From NCBI GenBank assembly GCA_026261815.1, contig JAMPIT010000862.1:310001-374000 (forward strand): a stretch of 64,000 nucleotides of DNA, read 5' to 3'. Of the stretch, positions 24,901 through 34,400 are shown piece by piece (the first letter of the stretch is position 1; each line of letters opens with the position of its first letter). The translations under genes and the position numbers were made by a program. The DNA comes from Monarcha castaneiventris obscurior (lineage: Eukaryota; Chordata; Aves; Passeriformes; Monarchidae). The notes under the pieces were generated by a model. The model did not search any database. It was given only the letters and a program-made list of their open reading frames with translations, and was not told where the DNA came from.

Positions 24901-25431
24901 AGGTCATTCCCCACACCCTGCCAGGCACCAGCTCAGGCCCACAGGTGGCCAATCCCGCTTCCAGCCTCAAGGCAGGGAACGTGGCCGACATCCCCCGCCC
25001 CGGCCCCGGCCCCGGCCGCACTCACTGGGCGATCACGTCCCTGCCCTTGATGATCTGCTTGATGGCGCGCTGCTGGATGGCCGACGGCTTCTCGAACCCT
25101 GCGGGGCCCAAGGGACACGCTCAGGGCAGGCCCCGCCACCGGCGGCGGCACGGCGCAGGCGCCACGCCCGCATCCGGGCCCTGCCGCGGAGCTCGAGCCG
25201 CTCCTGGCCCTCAGCTCGGCCCCGGCCCCGCGGCCCTTCCCCTCCCCTCCGCCCCCGCCGCCCACCGTAGGCGTAGATGCCGCGCAGCAGGTCCTCCCGC
25301 AGGCCCATGGTGTCGAAGGTGGGCGTCACGTCCACCTCCTCGCTGGTCTCGAACTCCACCTTGGTCATGTCCTCCTCCTTCATGAGGCGCTTCCGCGCCG
25401 AGCTGCCCGCGGACCCCGCGGACCCCGCCAT
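18979..25431 (-). CDS. EIF4A3: Eukaryotic initiation factor 4A-III (DEAD-box helicase, exon junction complex)
   Basis: ATP-dependent RNA clamp at the core of the exon junction complex, deposited on spliced mRNA in the nucleus. Twelve coding exons: 25266-25431, 25026-25098, 24161-24227, 23258-23320, 22687-22819, 21927-22007, 21489-21630, 20571-20709, 19995-20110, 19384-19491, 19171-19298 and 18979-18995. All phases join; total 1,233 nt, 410 aa plus stop (human 411). Start ATG 25431-25429 has a strong context (GCGGCCATGG) and gives [15 protein letters not shown]. Motifs: Q motif [21 protein letters not shown] (Lys about 87), PTRELA, TPGR, DEAD (about 186-189), [22 protein letters not shown]-terminus MNVADLI. 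Only the N-terminal 15 or so residues diverge. It has introns and is intact, so it is not a retrocopy. Poly(A) signal at 18817-18822. The nearest plus-strand gene downstream of its promoter is NINL. Confidence 0.98.
24711..24905 (-). repeat. CR1 LINE fragment, reverse orientation
   Basis: The reverse complement of the CR1 3' end is seen: AGTTTGGATTGGAAGGGAAC, CATGAGAAGGGACACCTTC, and TCCAGGGATGGGGCATCCA. It lies in EIF4A3 intron 2, in sense with that gene. Confidence 0.88.
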
Positions 25432-25600
25432 GGCCGCGCCGCCGCCGCCGCCGCACAACGCCCGCCGCGCGCGCCCTGCGCCGCCACTGCGCCTGCGCGG
25501 GGGCGGGGCGGGAGCGGCGCGCGCCTGCGCGGGGGCGGGGCGGGCGCGAGGCCGCGGTGGGGCGCGCGCGCGGCACCACGGGATTGCCGGGGCTTGGGAA
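24990..25600. promoter_or_regulatory. EIF4A3: EIF4A3 CpG-island promoter with duplicated GC module
   Basis: A dense CpG stretch covers exons 1 and 2 and the upstream flank. A module with an NRF1-like core and Sp1 boxes (GCGCCTGCGC followed by GGGGCGGGGCGGG) occurs twice, at about 25488-25512 and 25521-25544, some 60-115 bp upstream of the start codon. There is no TATA box. This is typical of a housekeeping promoter. Confidence 0.75.
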
Positions 25601-25671
25601 AAGCCCTCAGGAAATGGACCCGGGCCCGGTGACAGCGGAACGCGTCCCGGGGCGGCTGGAGCGTCTCCCGA

Positions 25672-26090
25672 GAGGGACACTCCATAACCTCCCTGGGCAG
25701 CGTGTTCCAGTGCTCCGCCACCCCCAGCGCGAAGAAGTTGTTCCTCATGCTGAGGTGGAACCTCTTGGCTTTTCGGTCTATGGCTACTGCTCCTCGCCCT
25801 GTCGCTGGGCGCCACTGGAAAGAGCCCGGCACCGTCCTCTGGGCACCTGCCTTTGGGATATTTGCATGTGTTGATGAGATCCCTTCAGTCCTCTCCTCTC
25901 CAGACTGAGCAGGCCCAGCCCCCTCAACCTTTCCTCATGAGAGACGGGCCAGTCCCAAATCATCTTTGTCACCCTCCGCTGGACCCTCTCCAGCAGCTCC
26001 TTTCTTTCTTGTCCTGAGGAGCCCAGAACTGGACACAACACTCCAAATGTGCCTCGCCAGGGCTGAGTAGAGGAGCAGGGCCGCCTCCCT
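25672..26090 (-). repeat. CR1 LINE fragment, reverse orientation, upstream of EIF4A3
   Basis: Minus-strand translation contains CR1-type sequence such as [18 protein letters not shown] and KELLERVQRRVTKMIWD. The reverse-complement CR1 landmarks CTGAGCAGGCCCAGCCCCCT and CCTCATGAGAGACGGGCCAG are also present. The element has mutations and no full-length frame. It ends just before the NRF1 site and GC satellite. Confidence 0.88.
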
Positions 26091-26156
26091 ACGCCGCTCT
26101 TCCCAATTCACCCCGGGAAATGCATCCAGGGGCCGGACGGGAAGGTGGGCGCTGTC

Positions 26157-26168
26157 TGCGCATGCGCG
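26157..26168. promoter_or_regulatory. Perfect NRF1 consensus site
   Basis: TGCGCATGCGCG matches the palindromic NRF1 consensus exactly. It lies in a GC-rich stretch about 730 bp upstream of the EIF4A3 ATG, on the far side of a CR1 insertion. It could be part of a displaced EIF4A3 promoter or a start for a plus-strand transcript; the sequence does not decide. Confidence 0.55.
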
Positions 26169-26177
26169 GGGCGGCGG

Positions 26178-26377
26178 GGCCGAGCCGAGCCGAGCGGGCC
26201 CGAGCTGAGCCGAGCCGAACAGGGCCGAGCCGAGCCGAGCCGAGCCGAGCCGAGCGGGCCCGAGCTGAGCCGAGCCGAACAGGGCCGAGCCGAGCCGAGC
26301 CGAGCCGAGCCGAGCGGGCCCGAGCTGAGCCGAGCCGAACAGGGCCGGGCCGAGCCGAGCCGAGCCGAGCCGAGCCT
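26178..26377. repeat. 60-bp GC-rich tandem repeat (about 3.3 copies)
   Basis: The period is exactly 60 bp: two full units (26221-26280 and 26281-26340) are identical, with partial units on either side. Each unit is itself built from a CCGAG pentamer plus a GGGCCCGAGCTGAG spacer and an AACAGG block. Because the period is a multiple of three, frames stay open on both strands and produce meaningless arginine/serine/alanine-rich reading frames. Confidence 0.95.
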
Positions 26378-26668
26378 ACAGTGTCCGCATCCCTGCGGAT
26401 GCATCATCCCTTTTTCCACGGTATGTCAGGGTCTCTTAAGCCGCCAAGACTCAGCACTGCATGGGACGAGGTTTGTAAAAAGGATCCTGGTTGATGGCCT
26501 TGATCTGCAGCTCCCTGAGGTGATTTCCAATAACCTTGGGTAAGGAACAGTAAGGGACTGCCAGTTGCCTACACAGGACAGTTCATTTGTGTTTTGATGT
26601 TTTAAAACGATCCTGTAGGGAAAACCAGACATCACACACTTAGAAAGGTTTCTCCATCCATTTCCTGC

Positions 26669-26674
<6 letters not shown>

Positions 26675-26711
<37 letters not shown>
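26675..26711. repeat. Poly(A) tract of 37 bases
   Basis: An uninterrupted run of A. There is no obvious retrogene or LINE body immediately upstream and no clear target-site duplication, so its origin is not evident. Confidence 0.9.
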
Positions 26712-26714
<3 letters not shown>

Positions 26715-28408
26715 TGAAGAACAGATTTTACTGAGAACAATTCAGGCCAAGATGCTTCTTTTCACAAGTGGGTGATTTCATGGACATCAGTCAGGCGTCT
26801 GAGGGTGGTGACCTGGGGGGAGTTCTTCACTTGTCAGTCAGTTTTTAGGTATGGTCTGTGCCGCAGCCACTGCGTGGTGACTGAAAGGCTCCCTTGGGAA
26901 GTGCCTGAGTAGGAGCAAGCCCTGCTCAGGTGGTGTGGGATGGTGACACAGAGCAACAGAGGGCTGATGAGCCTCGTCTGTTCATGGCAGGGAGAAGGAT
27001 GCACATCCTAGCAGAGGGAAAAGATCGCCCCAGTTCTAATATTGATCTCAGAAGTGCTGTCTCTACACCTCACACGTGGCACAGATTGTCCTCTTTTTAG
27101 TGCATGAACAGGCTTCATCCACATTTTCATTGTTTGATGTAAAATGCTTCTTTCTCCTTAGTGCTTTCAATTCCAAGGACTGGCAAGGCATTTGCAAATG
27201 CTTTTGAAGTAACACCACGTTAATGCGCTAAGGTGGGTGTGAATCTCTGATTACCTTGACAGCCAGGACAGCTCAATCCAGGACCCTGAGGAAAAAAAAA
27301 AAAGAATCGTTTCAGGTTCTTTTGGCTTAAGACTTTGAGGTAACAGCTCTCTGAAGACAGGCTTCTTCCAAACCTGGTACAAAATTGGTGCTTTTGGAGA
27401 TGCTATGGGTTCTGTATCAGCTTTCTGGGTTCTGCTTTTTGGTCAAACAAAATGTAGGCTGGCACTCCTCATCTGGCAGTTTCCACAAGACCCTGTAGGC
27501 TATATAACTTCCAGTGCTGCTCTTTCTGAGGATACTGGGTGTTGAGGGGTTAGCAGGGAGACCAAACTGAATGGTCTGTGCCTGCAAACCTGCTACTTGT
27601 AGCTGCTGTGAGGGCAGCTCAGGACATCTCCCTCCTGGCAGCTTGGGGTTGTTTCTAAAATGTTCATCAGTATTGATTTGGTCTCTGAAGTTTCCTTTTG
27701 GTATTGAAAACCATCAGTTTTCTTCTGCCAACTTGGCCACTTGACTAATTCCTGCTGTTTTTTCTCCTCAGCATCAGAGGAGAACACTCAGGGAAGCAGC
27801 CTGTCCTTCTGGCCAAGCTACCTGGGCCCACATCACTTCTCCAGCATCAGCAAAGGCACAGGATTTGTCAAGCCTCAACTTGTCATTGCCACCTGAGCCC
27901 TGGAAGAACTTAGAGGAGATCCTCAGTGTCCCTGCTTCTGCCTGGATCAGTGGTGGTGGGTGAAGTGAGCAGCTGCCTGGGGTGGGAGAAGCACTTGCAG
28001 CCAGGTTCAGGATGGGTTTGGTCACCCCAAGGCTGGGGGAAGTTTGAGGTGGATGTGATCTAGGCTTATCTGTGAGATGGGAGGGCATCCCTGAAAGGCT
28101 GGAGGGGGATCAGCTAGTGTGAGTACAGAAATCCTGTTGGAACTGTTAGAACAGGGAGGAAGTGATCTCAATCCATGCTGTTCTTGCAGAGGCAGAGCAG
28201 CAGCACGGAGGAGCAGGTGAGCCTGGCAGGGCTGCCTGCAGCTTTGGACAGCACACTCATGGTCCCCAGGAGAGGCCTTCAGCATGCACCTGGCACCTCC
28301 TATGGATACAAACTGCAGTGCCTCTGGTAAGGGCACTGCTCCCTGTGAGGGGGGCCCTCTGTGGGCTGTGTGAGGGGTCTCTTAATGCCCTGCTCGCTGT
28401 GTCTGCAG
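26712..28408. other. Non-coding stretch upstream of the first NINL exon
   Basis: I looked here for the preceding NINL exons (EF-hand region and start of the coiled coil) and found none. A GCAGAGGCAGAGC segment near 28,187 has acceptor-like and donor-like ends but its phase does not fit the next exon. No other gene or repeat was recognised. Confidence 0.55.
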
Positions 28409-31400
28409 GAGCCAGGTGAGGCAGATCGCCAGGGAGAGGGACAAGGCGAGGCTCAATTTGGAGAAGGCAGAGAGACACTGCCTGCAGCTGGGCAGGGAGC
28501 TGGATGAGCAGTACATCGCTCTCGAGCACACCCAGAGCAAGCTCAGGTAGGAGGAGTTGCTTTGCTGGGGTGGAGAAGATGTGCTCACACACCCCAGTGT
28601 CCCTTTTGAATCTCCCACTTGTTTTGCCCATGTGTCAGTGGCAGGAAAGTCCTTGAAGACCCCTCTCCACCCCCTATGGTCTCAGCACCCTTCCAACCCA
28701 GCTCTCATCTCCTGCTTTGTGCATGGTGAGAGGGGGTGCCTGCACTTTGTGGCCATCCAGGAACATGCTCTGTCCGTCCCAACCGTGTTGCTTTTTTCCT
28801 CCAGGAATTTTCAGGCAGAAATAGAGGCAAAAGAGCTGCTTTTGCAGCAAGCAGTGAGTCACCAGGCAAAGCTGGAAGCTGATACACGGCTCCTCCAGGG
28901 CAAAGAGGCCAACCTGCAAGGGAGACTGAACCATGTGATGAAGGTAAGTGAAAGTGCCTTGGATGAAACATCTCCGCTCCTTCAGAGGTGGCAAAGCAGA
29001 GGTGGTGACAAATATAGATGGTTCATGTTGCTCATGTTGAGAAGGACAGGAATTTTATGCAGAAGAATCATCAGCCACATCCATACAATTTTATTAAATA
29101 CAGAGCTTTTTACTTTACCATGACCTTACTAAACTGCTGTGTTGTCTGTTGGGAGTGGTTTGGCCCTTGGTAACATCTGAAAACACAATGACCAAAGCCA
29201 AAATTGTGCCAGGGACCCTGCCAAAAGCAGAGATGATGGTGTCTGGGATTACCCCAGTTCTGTTCAGTGTAGAAGTACAGATGGAGATAGCTCAGGACTT
29301 GCTGCCTTTGTTAGCTGTGAGGGAAACCACAATTTTGGGGAGTAGAGGTAGAGATGATCCTGTGGGGCTGAGTAGCTCTTACTCTGCAAAACCCACTCCT
29401 GTCCTTTGGAGAGATGAGCCTAACCCCAGCCCGTGTGGTATCAGCAGTGTGCTGTCCTGTCTTGGTTTAGGAATAGCACTCCCCAGTTTAGTTCTCCTAC
29501 CAAGGCTCTCCCAACCACACTGCTGCTTGCTCACTCCCTCTCCCCACTTTGCAGTGGCTGGAGAGGAGAACTGATGGCACAAAATGCCAAGATTATGGGT
29601 TGAGATAAGAACAATTTACTGGAAACAGCAACGAGATAAGAAACAACCAGTGGCAGCAACAACATTAATAACAAAAGTGTACAAAAGAGAGGGTTATTTA
29701 CATGCAAAATGCTCATTGCAGAGCAACCACATTTTCTCTGGGAGGAGCATCCTTCTCCCTGGAAGTGACAGAGAGTCCCTTCCCCCTGCCCCCAGCAATG
29801 ACTGAGGTGGTGCAGAGTGACATCTTGGCTTTAGCCACATCCCCTCCTGGTTACTGCAAAAATCAACCCTGTCCTGGCCAAAACCAGGCCACGCCCAGGG
29901 TCTCCTGGGAGCTGTGCTGTGTTTGGCATGCTGATGTGCCAGTTGTTTTACAGCTCCCTGCTGAGGACCTGTGGCTGATAAACCCATCCTGCCATGTCAG
30001 GACCCACGGCATCAAGGAAATCTCCATTTTATCTGCAGGAGAACACACAGCTGCAAAACAAGGTCACGGAGATGGCTGAGAAACTGTCAGCCTCTGAGGA
30101 AATGGTGTTGGAACTGCAAAAAGAACTCAACCACATTGTGAAGGATAAGGTGACCTTTCTCTGTTGCAGTTAAATAGGAACTTTTCGGGAATGCATGAAA
30201 AAATTGATCTTGCATGTTTTGGGTCGGCAGCTATGGTCTCCTCTTCTGTGAGCTCTCCTGCACATTAATGACAACCTGGAAGCTGGGGGGAAAAAAAGGG
30301 GGTGAGGAAAATTTCCAGTTGTAGAGAATTCTACAAATCTGCAGTCTTCAAGTGAAAACTTTATAGAGTTTGGTTTCCAGAAAAGTGTTATTTTTCACTA
30401 GTATTGAAGTAGAGGGTTTGTTTTAGTATCTTTCACTCCTAAAATGAATCAGGAGAAGGAAATGAGTCTGTGATTTTGTTAGCCAGGAAAACCTGCCTGT
30501 AGGTTGGTGTCTCAAGTGTGGAGAAAAATTGTTTCTCCTCCTCTTTCTGACCCATCCCACAGATGGTCGGTCCCATAGGGAGCCTTCTGTTGAATCTGTG
30601 GGTGTAGCACCATGACCCCAGGATTTAGTAGAGCTTTTGACTCTCCATTTGGAGAGGTGATGATTTTCTTGATGACAAGTGTTTCCTTGTGCTTGTGCAG
30701 CTGGAGCAGGAGGAGCCCCACAGCCCAGAGTTCCTGAAGCAGAGCGAGCGCTTTGCCGAGATTGTCCAGGAGTACGAGTGGCAGTGCCAGGTACCTGTGG
30801 GCAGCTCTCCAGCAGTGCTGCTGTGGCAGTGCTGCTCTCTGCAGCACATCTGTTGGGCACTGTGGTCTGGGAGAGTGGAGGGAGGCAGACCTGATCTTAG
30901 GGCAGAGGGATCCCTCTTACCTTGCTCAGAGTCCTGTCTCCTCGCTCCTGAAGCCCTTCATGGGTTGTTTGCCTTGCTGGGATTTTGGCAGGGGTGGATC
31001 ATAAATTCCTTCCTGCTTGTAGCCATGGCCTATTTTGTTAGAGAACCATGTACCTCTGTTGTTAAGGACAGACCCTGCTGGGCTCTGCTGGATTTCTTCA
31101 TGAGCACAAGGAGAAAGCTGTTCTCCTTATTTGGAAAGCTTATTAACAGCTAAAGTCTTCTATCTTTTTGTTTTTCCCTTCCTTCTCCTTGCCCCCACTT
31201 AAAAAAACCCCAAAAAATCTTGTTGCTGCTGAACTCTGCTAGAGAGTCAAGGTGAGCCAGTCCAGATATGTGGTGTGTGTGTGGTCCAAGAATTGGTGCT
31301 GTGTGTATTTTATCTCCTGCAGGGTGCTGTGCTCCTTCCCAGAGCTTGGGGCTCTCTGGGGCATGAGCACAACCTCTGTTTCCCTTCTCCCATTTTTAAC

Positions 31401-34400
31401 TTGTGTATCTTGCATGCTGTGAGTTGCTGGGTGCTCTGTTCTTTGAGTCCTGTGATTGTCACATTGCCCATTTGTTCCCAAGTGCTGTGTGTGGCTGGGG
31501 AGCACCACTGAGGTGGGACAGCGACAGCCACATCCCCCCAGCAAGGGCTGAAGTGCAGATTTCAGCAAAGCCACTCCGTGGATGCACCAGGCAGCCCCTC
31601 TCAAAGCTGAAATTAAAGGCAAACAGGCTGAAGCACTATCCAGTGCTGCATTGCTCCAGGTGGCACCAGAGGGTTGAATATGCTCGGTGCTGCAATTTTT
31701 CCTCCCATTGAGCAGCCCCAGTGTTGTCCATGAGAATGCTGATGGACGGAAAGGTTTGACCTTCAGGCTTCACCTGCCCCTCTGAAGGCACCCACTCAGG
31801 TTTATCCTTTACCCTTGTTGAATGCTTGCAGCCCCCCTTTCCTGCTTAGAATGGAGATGAAACAAACTGGGTTTGCATTTGTCTGCATCTCTCAGTAATA
31901 ATTTATTAATTGGGAGTATCCCAGGTCATAGTCTCTTACAGCACATCAGTTTTCTGGGTGGCAGGATATGGGATGTAATTGGATGTCTGCTCAAAGTGGA
32001 CAGTCCAGAAGAAGGTGGGATGCCTTGTGTGCTGTTGCTTCCAGTACAGGATAGAGGATGTGAAGTGAAGCAAGCAGCTGCCCATCTCCAGACACCTACA
32101 TGTGATGGCTCATCACTTGGTGTTCATCTGTGGGACTCCTTGCTGATGGAATGGGATAAACTCCTGTGCTGGCCTTGGGGTGTCTCTGGCACCAGAAGAC
32201 CAGCAGGACCTGCCTCATGCTGTGCTTCCCATGGGATCAGCACCTTCTTACCTTGTTTTATTCCTTCTGCAACCTGGAAATATTCCCTCCCAGAGGCCTG
32301 TGGGCCTTGCTTCCCTGTAAATCCTGCTGGTTGCCTTGTCTGCATAGAGTAGTGCTTGTTGGCTGGTCCACATGCCCACAGGAGCATCCTGAGGGTGTAA
32401 ACACAAATCTCTGGGCTCGTGCTGAGATCATGATGTTTCTTCTGTTTTGGATTCTACCAATGGTCATTTAGGTCAGGAGGGTGTCAGGAGGCCCAGCCCT
32501 CTGAGGTGTCTGCAAAACCCCCTGGTTTTGTGTGCTTCTGCATTCAGGAGCAGTTGCTTTGTGCTTTACAGTGTCTAGTGATGGTAGTCTTGGGAAGTCT
32601 AGGGTTATATTTCTTCTTTGGCTCTTCCAAATTCTCTCATGTCTGCCTTTGTTTGGGAAGGCTGTGCTGGAGCTGGGGGAGGCCCTTCATGCTCTTGATG
32701 CTGCAGGAGCTGTGTGCTGTGTCCTGAGCAGTGTTTGTTTCAGGTGCTGTACGACCAGAACGGAGCGCTGCGAAGGGAGCTGCAAATGCTGCGCCTCCAG
32801 CTGCAGGAGAGCAGGGCTGAGGGAGGGCTGCCAGCAGCAGGTAACGTGCAGGAGGGCTCAGTGCCCATCTTCTCAGCAAGAACAGCATTCCCTCTGGATC
32901 CAAGTCAGCCTGGGAGTGTGGGGAGGCTTGTTGTGCCTGAACTGCTGCTGCCAGTTCTGGTACTGGGCAGCTGTGGGAGGGAAGAAGAAGATGGGTGGTG
33001 GGGAGGAGGGAGATGGGGAAAGGAGGCTTTCCTGACTCAAGAGCAGATGGTAACCTGTGCACTAGGCAGCTGCAGTGAACAGGCAGATTTTTGGTGTCGA
33101 GGATGTTGAGGAAACACAGTGCAATAAAGAGGAAGTAGCCCCAAACTGTGGGTTGGAAGATTTGAGTTGAACATTAGATAAAAGCTTCTGGCCGAGAGGG
33201 GTGATGCAACCCTGGGACTGGGCACCAGATAGATGGGGAATCTCCATCTTCTGGGATTGTATGGACTGGATGAAGCTGCAGCCATCCTGATCAGTCCTGT
33301 TTTGTAGGCCTATCCTCACAGGGCTGCTCTCTGCCAGCATGCCCCTCGCCAGGCCCTCTTGTTCCTCCTTCTGTGTTTACAGAGATGTCACTCCCAGTGG
33401 AGCAGCTCCAAGAGCAGCTGCAGGACCTGAAGGTGCAGCTGGAAACCAAGGTGAGTGGGGTGGGGAGAGATGCCCTGACTGCTTGGTAGGCACAACTGCT
33501 ACAGGATGACTGAGGAGACATCTGCTTCAGCAGGGTTGCTGGAGAGAGAGTTCAGGCTGGGGAGCAGGGTGATAACCTCATCACTCATGTGGGGTTATTT
33601 CATGTGCTTCTCCAGCCCATCTTAGCTGGTAGGAGGGTTTGGAGCCCTCACTGTCTGGCTTTGTGGAAATCACTGTCACCTTGTGAAATGTTTGTGTGGG
33701 TCTTGTGGGGAAGCAGAGATCACTCAGTGTTGCTGTCACAGTGAAATCAGGGACAGGACCAAGAGGACAAGCAGCCAGGTGTCTCCTGATGGCAAGAGCT
33801 GTATCAGAGCCCTGTCACCCTTGGCTTGCAGCACACTTCTGACCTGCTTGCTGTGAGGTGACACTGTGAACCCAGTCCCCTCTTTAGACAGCTGTGAATG
33901 CTCACGGGAGAGGCCTCAGTTTCCACATTTACTCCTTCTGCTGCTGAACTGAGAGGTCAGTGATGCTTGCTGGGTTTCTGTTGCAGCACTGCAAGAGAAA
34001 ATCCTAAACTGCCACACAGGTGACAGAACAGTTCAAGGAGCACAAATCTGCCTACAGATCTTCTGCCTGATTTATAGTCCTGCCTTTGTGCACATCAAAT
34101 CCTGGAGTTTCTGGTGTTCACAGGGGAGCAGCAGCTTCTCACCACCACATCCTGACAAGGAACCGCTCTGCAGTGGAGGAAGGATATGAGAAGCAGTGGC
34201 AGATGATGCCCTGGCCTCTCCCTCCTTCTCTCTGGGATTTCTTGCAAACAAGGAGAATGGGGAGAACTGTGCTGATTGCTGGCACACACTGGTTTCTGTT
34301 TGTTAGAGACTGCTGTATGAGACTGATTGTTGCCCTAAGTTCAGCAGGGACCAGAACTGCCTGAAGAGAGTCACCTGTTGAGTGGGACCAATAGATCAAT

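Noticed and set aside
18979..25431. EIF4A3 as a processed retrocopy placed out of synteny
   Set aside because: It has eleven introns with correct splice sites and a CpG promoter, so it is a genuine genomic gene copy.
25033..25815. 260-codon minus-strand open frame
   Set aside because: It is EIF4A3 exon 1 in frame, extended into intron sequence on one side and promoter plus CR1 on the other. The splice sites define the real exon.
26108..26543. Arginine/serine/alanine-rich frames on both strands
   Set aside because: The 60-bp repeat is a multiple of three and keeps several frames open on both strands. No gene is implied.
28162..28419. Possible upstream NINL exon with AEQQHGG
   Set aside because: The phase does not fit the next exon and there is no resemblance to NINL.
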